Below, piece by piece: positions 12,201 to 23,390 of a stretch of 64,000 nucleotides of DNA. Under the pieces are notes generated by a model. The model saw only the letters and a list, made by a program, of their open reading frames with translations, made no database searches and had not been told where the DNA came from. The stretch spans positions 34,293,665 through 34,357,664 of the forward strand of contig NC_065570.1 in assembly GCF_937616625.2 (NCBI RefSeq), written 5' to 3'. This DNA comes from Mercurialis annua. Lineage: Eukaryota; Streptophyta; Magnoliopsida; Malpighiales; Euphorbiaceae. The position numbers and the translations under genes were made by a program. Each line of letters begins with the position of its first letter. Position 1 is the stretch's first letter.

Positions 12201-12600
12201 TTATTTCATAGCGTTTGTAAACATTTGGCTTAAATTGCTAAAAATGTGAAATGTTTAGATTTGTTTTGAAACGTTTGTAAACGTTTGACATAAAATTGCG
12301 AATAAGGTGAAACGCTTAGATTTGTTTCGGAACGTTTGTAAACGTTTGGCTTAAATTGCTAAAAAGGCGAAACGCTTGGATTTGTTTCGTAGCGTTTGTA
12401 AACGTTTGGCTTAAATTTCTAAAAAGGTGAAACGTTTGGATTTGTTTCGTAGCGTTTGTAAACAATTGGCTTAAATCTCTAATAAGGGAAATGTTTGGAT
12501 TTGTTTCGTATCGTTTCCAAACGTTTGGCTTAAATCGCTAAAAAGGTGAAACGTTTTGATTTGTTTCGTAACCTTTGTAAACGTTTTGCTTAAATTTCTA
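9298..12600 (+). repeat. Heterogeneous monomers with extra half units
   Basis: A long stretch of 60-bp monomers without an obvious local higher-order period. Several places have a trimer-like order in which the m31-60 half is repeated, giving about 89 bp ('AACGTTTTAAACGTTTGG' junctions near 10,856, 11,033 and 11,575). The lost G in the first half shifts the reading register by one base. Truncated monomers occur near 10,100 and 12,180. Nothing other than satellite is visible. Confidence 0.78.
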
Positions 12601-13260
12601 AATTTGTTTCGTAACATTTGTAAACATTTAGCTTAAATTGCAATAAAGGAGAAACGTTTGGATTTATTTCGTTGCGTTAATAAACGTTTCGCTTAAATCG
12701 CTTAAAAGGTGAAACGTTTTGATTTGTTTCGTACCGTTTGTAAACGTTTGACTTAAATTGCTAAAAAGGTGAAATGTTTGGATTTGTTTCGTAACGTTTG
12801 TAAACATTTGGATTAATTTGCTTAAAAGGTGAAACGCTTGAATTTGTTGCGTAACGTTTATAAACGTTAGGCTTAAATTGCTAAAAAGGTGAAATGCTTG
12901 GATTTGTTTCTTTACGTTTGTAAACGTTTGGCCTAAATTACTAAAAATGGGGAACGTTTGGATTTGTTTTGTAACGTTTGTAAACGTTTGGATCAATCGG
13001 TAAAAAGGTGAAACATTTAGATTTGTTTCATAAGGTTTGTAAACGTTTGGCTTAAATCACTAAAAAGGTGAAACGTTTGGATTTGTTTCGTAATGTTTTA
13101 AACGTTTGGCTGAAATCGCTAAAATGGGAAAACGTTTGAATTTGTTTCGTAACGTTTTTAAACGATTGGCAAAAATCGCTAAGAAGGTGAAACGTTTGAA
13201 TTTTTTTCATAACGTTTGTAAACGTTCGGCATAAATCGCTAAAAAAGTGAAACGTTTGGA
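12600..13260 (+). repeat. Satellite monomers with a segment shared with the 1,238-bp unit
   Basis: About 12,796-12,960 repeats a block of the 1,238-bp unit (about 7,019-7,178 and 8,257-8,416), including the 'GATTAATTTGCTTAAAAGG' and 'TTTCTTTACGTTTG' marks in the same order. The flanks do not match that unit, so this is a displaced partial copy. The rest is ordinary monomers. Confidence 0.75.
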
Positions 13261-14389
13261 TTTGTCTCGTAATGTTTGGCTTAAATTGCTAAAAAGGTGA
13301 AACGCTTGGACTTGTTTCGTAATGTTTGTAAACATTTGACTTAAATTGCTAAAAAGGTGAAATGCTTGGATTTGTCTTGTAACGTTTGTAAACGTTTGGC
13401 TTAAATTACTAAAAGGTGAAATGCTTGGATTTGTATCGGAACGTGTGTAAACGTTTGGCTTAAATTGCTAAAAAGGTGAATAGCTTGGATTTGTTTTGTA
13501 ACGTTTGTAAACGTTTGGCTTAAATTGCTAAAAAGGTAAAACATTTGGATTTGTTCCATAACATTTGTAAACATTTGGCTTAAATCGCTAAAAAGGTGAA
13601 ACATTTGGATTTGTTTCGCAACGTCTGTAAACGTTTGGCTTAAATCGCTAAAAAGGTGAATCGTTTGGATTTGTTTCGTAACGTTTGCAAACGTTTCGCT
13701 TCAATCGCTAAAAAGGTGAAACTTTTGGATTTGTTTCGTAACATTTGTAAACGTTTGGCATAAATCGCTAAAAAGGTGAAATGTTTGGATTTGTTTCGCA
13801 ACGTTATACACGTTTGGCTTATATCACTAAAACGGGGAAACATTTCGATTTGTTTCGTAACATTAGTAAACGTTTGGCCTAAATTGCTAAAAAGGTGCAA
13901 TGTTTGGTTTTGTTTCGTAACGTTCGTAAATGTTTGGCTTAAATCGCTAAAAAGGTGAAATGTTTGGATTTATTTCGTATTGTTTGTAAACGTTTGGCTT
14001 AAATTGCTAAATAGGTGAAACGCTTGGATTTGTTTCGTAACATTTGTAAACGTTGGGCTTAAAATACTAAAAAGGTGAAACACTTGGATTTGTTTCCGAA
14101 ACGTTTATAAACGTTTGGCTTAAATTGCAAAAAAGGTGAAATGCCTAGATTTGTTTCGTAACGTTTGTAAACATTTGGCTTAAATTGCTTAAAAGGTGAA
14201 AGGCTTGGTTTTGTTTCGTAACGTATGTAAAGGTTTGGCTTAAATCGCTAAAAATGTGAAACGTTTGGATTTGTTTCGTAACGTTTTAAACATTTGGTTT
14301 TGTTCCGTAACGTTTGTGAACATTTGGCTAAAATCGCTAAAAAGGGGAAACGTTTGGATTTGTTTCGTAACGTTTGTAAACGTTTGGCT
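13261..14389 (+). repeat. Satellite block paired with about 24,450-25,440
   Basis: A distinctive order of variants here recurs about 11.2 kb downstream: 'TTGTATCGGAACGTGTG' (13,430 and 24,619), 'GGTGAATAGCTTGG' (13,476 and 24,665), 'AAAACGGGGAAACATTTCG' (13,829 and 25,018), and the one-base-longer 'TTTCCGAAACG' monomer (14,093 and 25,287). The two blocks have diverged by scattered substitutions. This is a long-range duplication of an ordered monomer set across an intervening family I region. Confidence 0.82.
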
Positions 14390-15500
14390 TAAATCGTTAT
14401 AAAGGCGAAACGTTTGGATTTGTTTCGTAACGTTTGTGAACGTTTGGCTTAAATCGCTAAAAAGGTGAAACGTTTGGATTTGTTTCGTAACGTTTGTAAA
14501 TGTTTTGCTTAAATCGCTAAAAAGGTTAAATGTTTGGATTTGTTTCGTATCTTTTGTAAACGTTTGGCTTAAACAGCTAAGAAGGTGAAACGTTTCAATT
14601 TGTTTCGTAACGCTTGTAAATGTTTGGCTTATATTGCTAAAGGTGAATCACTTGGATTTGTTTCGCAACGTTTGTAAACGTTTGGCTTAAATTACTAAAA
14701 AGGTAAGACACTTGGATTTGTTTCGTAACCTTTGTAAACGTTTGGCTTAAATTTCTAGAAAGGTGAAACGCTTAGATTTGTTTCGTAACGTATGTATACG
14801 TTTGGCTTAAGTTGATAAAAAGGTGAAACGCTTGGATTTGTTTCGTTACGTTTGTAAACGTTTGGCTTAAATTGCTAAAAAGGTGAAATGTTTGGATTTG
14901 TCTCGTAACGTTTGTAAACGTTTGGCTTAATTTGCTAAAAAGGTGAAACGCTTGGATTTGTTTCGTATTGTTTGTAAACATTTGGCTGAAATTGCTAAAA
15001 AGGTGAAGCGCTTGCATTTGTTTCGTTACGTTTGTAAATGTTTGGCATAAATTGCTAAAAAGGTGAAACGCTTGGTTTTTGTTTCGTAACGTTCGTAAAC
15101 GTTTGGCTTAAATTGCTAAAAATAAGAAATGTTTGGATTTGTTTCGTAACATTTGTAAAAATTTGACTTAAATCGCTATAAAGGCGAAACGTTTGGATTT
15201 GTTTCGTAACGTTTGTAAACGTTTGGCTTAAATCGCTAAAAAGGTGAAACGTTTGGATTTGTTTCGTAACGTTTGTAAATGTTTTGCTTAAATCGCTAAA
15301 AAGGTTAAATGTTTGGATTTGTTTCGTATCGTTTGTAAACGTTTGGCTTAAACCGCTAAGAAGGTGAAACGTTTGGATTTGTTTAGTAACGCTTGTAAAT
15401 GTTTGGCTTACATTGCTAAAGGTGAAACACTTGGATTTGTTTCGCATCGTTTGTAAACGTTTGGCTTAAATTGCTAAAAAGGTAAGACGCTTGGATTTGT
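14390..15500 (+). repeat. 780-bp (13-monomer) repeat pair
   Basis: About 14,390-14,720 is repeated at about 15,170-15,500 at an offset of 780, exactly 13 monomers. Marks are 'TATAAAGGCGAAACG', then 'AAGGTTAAATGTTTGG', then 'GCTAAGAAGGTGAAACG', then a short monomer 'TTGCTAAAGGTGAA'. Between them, about 14,880-15,080 ('TTTGTCTCGTAACG', 'GCTTGCATTTGTTTCG') is shared with about 23,930-24,130. The second 13-monomer mark set also recurs near 25,530-25,850. Confidence 0.8.
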
Positions 15501-17590
15501 TTCGTGACGTTTGTAAACGTTTAGTTTAAAGTGCTAAAAAGGTGAAATGTTTGGATTTGTTTCGTAACGTTTGTAAACGTTTTGCTTAAATCGCTAAAAA
15601 GGTGAAACGTTTGGATTTAATTCGTAACGTTAGAAAACGTTTGGCTTAAATTTCTAAAAAGGTGAAACGCTTGGATTTGTTTCGTAAGGTTTGTAAACGT
15701 TTAGCATAAAATACTAAAAAGGTGAAACACTTGGATTTGTTTTGGAACGTTTTTAAACGTTTGGCTTAAATTGTTGAAAATGTGAAATGCTTGGTTTTGT
15801 TTCGTAACGTTTGTAAAGGTTTGGCTTAAATCGTTAAAAAGGTGAAACGTTTGGATTTTTTTTCGAAACGTTTTAAACGTTTGGTTTTTGTTTCGTAACG
15901 TTTATAAACGTTTGTCTTAAATCTCTAAAAAAGTGAAACGTTTGGATTTGTTTCGTAGTGTTTCTAAACGTTTGGCTTAAACCCCAATAAAGGCAAAACG
16001 TTTGGATTTGTTTCGTGCCGTTTGTAAATGTTTTGAAAAAATCGCTAAAAAGGTGAAACGTTTGGATTTTATTTCGCAACGTTTGTAAGTGTTTAGCTTA
16101 AATCGCTAAAAAGGTGAAATGTTTGGATTTGTTTCGTAGTTTGTAAACGTTTGGCTTAAATCGCTAAAAAGGTGAAACTTTTGGATTTGTTTCGTAGCCT
16201 TTGTAAACGTTTGGCTTAAATTGCTAAAAAGGTAAAACGCTTTGATTTGTTTCGTAACGTTTGTAAACGTTTGGCTTAAATAAAAAAGGAGAAAAGCTTG
16301 GATTTGATTCGCAATATTTGTAAAAGTTTGGCTTAAATTGCTAAAAAGGAGAAACGTTTGGATTTAGTTCGTAGCGTTTCTAAATGTTTGTCTTAAATCG
16401 ATAAAAAGGGGAAACGTTTGGGTTTGTTGCGCACAGTTTTTAAACGTTTGGATTTGTTTCGCAACCTTTGTAAGCGTTTGGCTTAAATTGCTAAAAAGGT
16501 GAAACGTTTGGATTTGTTTTGTAACGTTTGTAAACGTTTGCTTAAATTACTAAAAAGGTGAAACGCTTGCATTTGTTTCGGAACGTTTGTAAACGTCTGG
16601 ATTAAATTACTAAAAAAGTGAAACGCTTGCATTTGTTTGATAACGTTTGTAAACGTTTGGCTTAAATTGCTAAAAAAGTGAAACGCTTGGTTTTGTTTCG
16701 TTATGTTTGTAAACATTTGGCTTAAATTGCTAAAAAGGTGAAACGCTTGAATTTGTTTCGTAATGTTTTAAACGTTTGTTTTTATTTCGTGACGTTTGTA
16801 AAGGTTTTTCTTACATCGCAAAAAATGTGAAACGTTTGGATTTGTTTCGTATCGTTTTGAACGTTTTGTTTTGTTTCGTAACGTTTGTCAACGTTTGGCT
16901 TAGATCGCTAAAAAGGGGACACTTTTGGATTTGTTTCATAACGTTTGGCTTAAATTGCTAAAAAGGTGAAACGCTTGGATTTGATTCGTAATGTTTCTAA
17001 ACAATTGGCTTAAATTGCTAAAAAGGTGAAACATTTGGATTTGCTTCATAACCTTGATAAACGTTTGGCTCAAATCGCTAAGAAAGGGAAACGTTTGGAT
17101 TTGATTCGTATAGTTTGTAAACGTTTGGCTTATATCGCTATAAACGTGAAACGTTTGGATTTTTTTAAAACGTTTTAAACGTTTGGTTTTGTTTCGTAAC
17201 GTTTGTAAACGTTTGTCTTATATCGCTAAAAAGGAAAAACATTTAGATTTTCTTCGTAACGTTTGTAAACGTTTGGCTTAAATAGCTAAAAACGTGAAAC
17301 GTTTGGATTTGTTCGTTACCTTTGTAAATGTTTGGCTTAAATCGCTAAAAAGGTGAAATGTTTGGATTTGTTTCGTAACCTTTGTAAACATTTGGCTTAT
17401 ATCGCTAAATAGGTGAAACGTGTGGATTTGTTTCGTAACCTTTGTAAACGTTTAGCTTAAATTGCTAAAAAGGTGAAATTCTTTGATTTGTTTCCTAACG
17501 TTTGTAAACGTTTGGCTTAAATTGCTAAAAAGGAGAAAAGCTTGGATTTCTTTCGCAACGTTTGTAAACATTTTTCTTAAATTGCTAAAA
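15500..17590 (+). repeat. Heterogeneous satellite monomers
   Basis: Diverged monomers with no clear higher-order order until family I begins. Irregularities include a shortened monomer near 16,136 ('TTTCGTAGTTTGTAAACG'), a loss of the CGCT segment near 16,280 ('GGCTTAAATAAAAAAGG') and half-unit junctions near 16,769 and 17,170. No gene or non-satellite insert is visible. Confidence 0.75.
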
Positions 17591-20155
17591 AGTTAAAACG
17601 TTTGGATTTGTTTCGTAGCGTATATAAACGTTTGTCTTAAATCTCTAAAAAGGTGAAGCGTTTGGATTTGTTTCGTACTGTTTGTAAACGTTGGGCTTAA
17701 ATCACTAAAAAAATGAAACGTTTGTATTTGTTTCGTAACCTTTAAAAACGTTTGGCTTAAATCGCTAAAAAGGGGAAACGTTTGGATTTGTTCCGTAACG
17801 TTTGTAAACGTTTGGCTAAGATCGCTAAAAAGGTGAAACGTTTGTATTTGTTTCATAATGTTTTAAACGTTTAGCTGAAATCGCTAAAATGGGGAAACAT
17901 TTAAATTTGTTTCGTAACGTTTGGCTAACATCGCTTAATAGGTGAAACATTTGGTTTTGTTCCGTAACGTTTGTAAACGTTCCACATAAATCGCTAAAAA
18001 GGTGAAATGTTTGGATTTTTTCGTAACGTTGGTAAACGTTTGGCATAAATTGCTAAAAAGGTGAAACACTTGGATTTGTTTCATAACGTTTGTAAACGTT
18101 TGGCTTAAATTTCTAAAAAGGCGAAATGCTTGGATTTGTTTTGTAATGTTTGTAAACGTTTGGCTTAAATTGCTAAAAAGGTGAAACGCTTGGATTTGTT
18201 TCGTAATGTTGATAAAGGTTTGGCATAAATTGCTAAAAAGGTGAAAACATTTGGATTTGTTTCATAAGATTTGTAAACATTTGGCTTAAATAGCTAAAAA
18301 GGTGAAATGTTTGGATTTTTTTTATAAACGTTTGGCTTAAATTGCTAAAAAGGGGAAACGCACGGATTTGTTTTGTAACGTTTGTAAACGTTTGTCTTAA
18401 ATTGCTTAAAAGGTGAAACACTTGGATTTGTTTCGTAATGTTTGTAAACGTTTTACTTACATTGCTAAAAAGGTTAAACATTTCGATTTGTTTCGTAGCG
18501 TTTGTAAACGTTTGGCTTAAATCTCTAAAAAGGTGAAACGTTTGGATTTGTTTCGTACTGTTTGTAAATGTTTGGCTTAAACTGCTAAAAAGGTGAAACG
18601 TTTGGATTTGTTTCCTAACGGTTGTAAACGTTTGGCTTAAATCGCTAAAAAGGTGAAACCTTTGGATTTGTTTCGTAACATCTGTAAACATTTGGTTTAA
18701 ATTGCTAAAAATGTGAATAGCTTGGATTTATTTCGTTACGTTTGTAAACGTTTGGCTTAAATTGCTAAAAAGGTGAAACGCTTGGATTTGTTTCTTAACG
18801 TTTGTAAACGTTTGGCTTAAATTGCTAAAAAGACGAAACGTTTGGATTTATTTCATAACGTTTGTAAACGTTTGGCTTAAATTTCTAAAAGGATGAGATG
18901 TTTGGATTTGTTTCGTGACGTTTGGATTTGTTTCGTAACGTTTGTAAACGTCTAGCTTAAATTGCTAGAAAGAGGAAACGCTTGGATTTGTTTCGTAACT
19001 TTTGTAAACGTTTGGCTTATCTCGCCAAATATGTGAAACGTTTTATTTGTTTCGTAACGTTTGTAAACGTTTAGCTTAATTTGCTAAAAAGGTGAAACGC
19101 TTGGATTTGTTTCGTATCGTTTGTAAACGTTTGGCTTAAATTGCTAAAAAGGTGAAACGTTTTGATTTGTTTCATAACGGTTGTAAACGTTTGGCTTATA
19201 TCGCTAAAAAGGTGAAACTTTTAGATTTGTTTCGTAACTTTTATAAACATTTGGCTTAAATCGCTAAAAAGGTGAAACATTGTGATTTGTTTCGTAACGC
19301 TTGTAAATGTTTGGCTTAAATCGCTAAAAAGGTGAAACATTTGGATTTATTTCGTAACGTTTGTAAACGTTTGGTTTAAATTGCTAAAAAGGGGAAACGT
19401 TTGTCTTTGTTTCGTAACGTTTGTAAACGTTTGGCTTAAATTGCTAAAAAGGTGAAACGTTTTGATTTGTTTCGAAAGGTTTGTAACTGTTTGGCTTAAA
19501 TCGTTAAAAAGGTAAAACGTTTAGATTTGTTTAGTAATGTTTGTAAACGTTTGGCTTAAATCGCTACAAAGGTTAAACGTTTGGATTTGTTTCGTAACGT
19601 TTGTAAATGTTTGGCTTAAATCGCTAAAAAGGGGAAACATTTGGATTTGTTTCGTAATGTTTGTAAACGTTTTGCTTACATTGCTAAAAAGATGAAATGT
19701 TTGGATTTGTTTCGTAGCGTTTGTAAACGTTTGGCTTAGATATCTAAAAAGGTGAAACGTTTGGATTTGTTTCGTACCGTTTGTAAACGTTTGGCTTATA
19801 TCGCTAAAAAGGCAAAATGTTTGGATTTGTTTCGTAACGTTTGTAAACTTTTGGCTTAAATTGCTAAAAAGGTGAAACACTTGGATTTATTTCGTAACGT
19901 TTTTAAACATTTGGCTTAAATTGCTAAAAAGGTGACATGTTGGGATTTGTTTTGAAACGTTTGTAAACGCTTGGCTTAAATTACTTAAAAATCGAAATGC
20001 TTGGATTTGTTTCGGAACATTTGTAAACGTTTGGCTTAATTTTCTAAAAAGGTGAAACGCTTGGATTTGTTTCGTAACGTTTGTAAACGTTTGGCTTAAA
20101 TTGCTAAAAAGATGAAACAGTTGGTTTTGTTTCGCAACGTTTATAAACGTTTGGC
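17590..20155 (+). repeat. Higher-order family I unit, about 2.5 kb (first copy)
   Basis: Family I is recognised by an ordered series: 'AACCTTTAAAAACG' (17,737), 'TAAACGTTTAGCTGAAATCG' (17,863), 'AACGTTCCACATAAATCG' (17,976), 'GATGAGATGTTTGG' (18,892), 'GAAAGGTTTGTAACTG' (19,473), 'TACAAAGG' (19,565) and 'GACATGTTGGGATTTG' (19,933). The same order returns from 20,156 at an offset of about 2,520. Confidence 0.85.
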
Positions 20156-23100
20156 TTAAATCGCTAAAAAGGTGAAACGTTTGGATTGTTTATTACCGTT
20201 TGTAAACGTTTGGCTCAAATCACTAAAAAAATGAAACGTTTGTATTTGTTTCGTAACCTTTAAAAACGTTTGGCTTAAATCGCTAAAAAGGGGAAACGTA
20301 TGGATTTGTTCCGTAACGTTTGTAAATGTTTGGCTTAGATCTCTAAAAAGGTGAAACGTTTGGATTTGTTTCATAACGTTTTAAACGTTTAGCTGAAATC
20401 GCTAAAATGGGGAAACATTTAAATTTGTTTCGTAACGTTTGGCTAAAATCGCTTAATAGGTGAAACGTTTGGTTTTGTTCCGTAACGTTTGTAAACGTTC
20501 CAATTAAATCGCTAAAACGGTGAAATGTTTGGATTTGTTTCGTAACGTTGGTAAACGTTGGGCATAAATTGCTTAAAAGGTGAAACACTTGGTTTTGTTT
20601 CATAACGTTTGTAAACGTTTGACTTAAATTGCTAAAAAGGTGAAATGCTTGGATTTGTTTCGTAATGTTTGTAAACGTTTGGCTTAAATTGCTAAAAACG
20701 TGAAACGCTTGGATTTGTTTCGTAAGTTGATAAAGGTTTGGCTTAAATTGCTAAAAAGGTGAAACATTTGGATTTGTTTCATTACATTTGTAAACATTTG
20801 GCTTAAATAGGTAAAAAGGTGAAATGTTTGGATTTTTTCGTATCGTTTATAAACGTTTGGCTTAAATTGCTAAAAAGGGGGAATGCTTGGATTTGTTTCG
20901 TAACGTTAGTAAACGTTTGTCTTAAATTGCTAAAAAGGTGAAACACTTGGATTTGTTTCGTAATGTTTGTAAACGTTTTACTTACATTGCTAAAAAGGTT
21001 AAACGTTTTGATTTGTTTCGTAGCATTTGTAAATGTTTGGCTTAAATCTATAAAAAGGTGAAACGTTTGGATTTGTTTCGTACCGTTTGTAAACGTTTGG
21101 CTTAAATTGCAAAAAAGGTGAAACGTTTGGATTTGTTTCCTAACGTTTGTAAACGTTTGGCTTAAATCGCTAAAAAGGTGAAACCTTTGGATTTGTTTCT
21201 TAACATCTGTAAACGTTTGGTTTAAATTGCTAAAAATGTGAATCGCTTGGATTTATTTCGTTACGCTTGTAAACGTTTGGCTTAAATTGCTAAAGAGGTG
21301 AAACGCTTGGATTTGTTTCTTAACGTTTGTAAACGTTTGGCTTAAATAGCTAAAAAGACGAAACGTTTGGATTTATTTCGTAACGTTTGTAAACGTTTGG
21401 CTAAAATTGCTAAAAGGATGAGACGTTTGGATTTGTTTTGTGAAGTTTGGATTTGTTTCATAACGTTTGTAAACGTCTGGCTTAAATCGCTAAAAAGGGG
21501 AAACGTTTGGATTTGTTTCGTGAAGTTTGGATTTGTTTCGTAACGTTTGTAAACGTCTGGCTTAAATCGCTAAAAAGGGGAAACGTTTGGATTTGTTTCG
21601 TAACTTTTGTAAACGTTTGGCTTAAATCGCTAAAAAGAGAAACGTTTGGATTTATTTCGTAACGTTTGTAAACGTTTGGCTAAAATTGCTAAAAGGATGA
21701 GACGTTTGGATTTGTTTTGTGAAGTTTGAATTTGTTTCGTAACATTTGTAAACGTCTGGCTTAAGTCACTAAAAAGGAGAAACGTTTGGATTTGTTTCGT
21801 AACTTTTGTAAACGTTTGGCTTAAATAGCTAAAAATGTGAAACGTTTCATTTGTTTCGTAACGTTTGTAAACATTTAGCTTAAATTGCTAAAAAGATGAA
21901 ACACTTGGATTTGTTTCGTATCGTTTGTAAACGTTTGGCTTAAATTACTAAAAAGGTGAAACATTTTGATTTGTTTCTTAACGGTTGTAAACGTTTGCCT
22001 TAAATTGCTAAAAAGGTGAAACTTTTAGATTTGTTTTGTAACTATTATAAACGTTTGGCTTAAATCGCTTAAAAGGTGAAACGTTGTGATTTGTTTCGTA
22101 ACGCTTGTAAATGTTTGGCATAAATCGCTAAAAAGGTGAAACATTTGGATTTGTTTCGTAACGTTTGTAAACGTTTAGTTTAAATTGCTAAAAAGGTGAA
22201 ACGTTTGTATTTGTTTCGTAACGTTTGTAAACGTTTGGCTTAAATTGCTAAAAAGGTGAAACGTTTTGATTTGTTTCGAAAGGTTTGAAACTGTTTGGAT
22301 TAAATCGCTAAAAAGGTGAAACGTTTAGATTTGTTTCGTAACGTTTGTAAACGTTTGTCTTAAATCGCTACAAAGGTGAAACGTTTGGATTTGTTTCGTA
22401 ACGTTTGTAAATGTTTGGCTTAAATCTCTAAAAAGGGGAAACATTTGGATTTGTTTCGTAATGTTTGTAAACGTTTGGCTTACATTGCTAAAAAGGTGAA
22501 ATGTTTCGATTTGTTTCGTAGCGTTTGTTAACGTTTGGCTTAGATCTCTAAAAAGGTGAAACGTTTGGATTCGTTTCGTACCGTTTGTAAACGTTTGGCT
22601 TATATCGCTAAAAAGGTAAAATGTTTGGATTTGTTTCGTAACGTTTGTAAACTTTTGGCTTAAATTGCTAAAAAGGTGAAACGCTTGGATTTATTCCGTA
22701 AAGTTTTTAAACATTTGGCTTAAATTGCTAAAAAGGTGACATGTTGGGATTTGTTTTATAACGTTCCTAAACGTTTGACTTAAATTACTAAAAAGATGAA
22801 ATGCTTGGATTTGTTTCGGAACACTTGTAAACGTTTGGCTTAATTTTCTAAAAAGGTGAAACGCTTGGATTTTTTTCGTAACGTTTGTAAACGTTTGGCT
22901 TAAATTGCTAAAAAATGAAACGGTTGGTTTTGTTTCGCAACATTTGTAAAGGTTTGGTTTAATTCGCTAAAAAATGTGAAACGTTTGGATTTAATTTGTA
23001 ACGTTTTAAACGTTTGGTTTTGTTTTGTAATGTTTGTAAATGTTTGGCTTAAATCGCTAAAAATGTGAAACGTTTGGATTTGTTTAGTAACGTTTTAATT

Positions 23101-23390
23101 GTTTGGTTTTGTTTCGTAATATTTGTAAACGTTTGGCTTAAATCGCTAAAAAGGGGAAACGCTTGGATTTGTTTCATAACGTTTTTAAACGTTTGGCTTA
23201 AATTGCTAAAAAGGCGAAACGTTTGGATTTGTTTCGTAACCTTTGTAACCGTTTGGCTAAAATCGCTAAAAAGGTGAAACATTTGGTTTTGTTTCGTAAC
23301 ATTTGTAAACGTTCGGCTTAATCACTAAAAAGGTGAAACATTTAGATTAGTTTCTTGTAAACGTTTAGCCTATATTGCTAGAAAGGTGAA
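20156..23390 (+). repeat. Higher-order family I unit, second copy with internal expansion
   Basis: The family I series repeats: 'TAAACGTTTAGCTGAAATCG' near 20,384, 'GATGAGACG' near 21,417, 'GAAAGGTTTGAAACTG' near 22,283. The offset to the previous copy jumps from about 2,525 to about 2,810 in the middle, because of a local expansion at 21,361-21,918. The unit runs on to the short monomer 'TTTCTTGTAAACGTTTAGCC' at about 23,350, which is a standard family I mark. Confidence 0.82.
21361..21918 (+). repeat. Local 279-bp expansion inside family I
   Basis: The shortened monomer mark 'TGAAGTTTGGATTTGTTTC', single in other family I copies (as TGACGTTTGG or TGACTTTTGG), occurs here three times, at about 21,441, 21,521 and 21,720 (spacings 80 and 199). 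The total of 279 bp accounts for the larger offset of this family I copy. All three carry AAG in place of the ACG or ACT of other copies, so the expansion followed that substitution. Confidence 0.75.
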
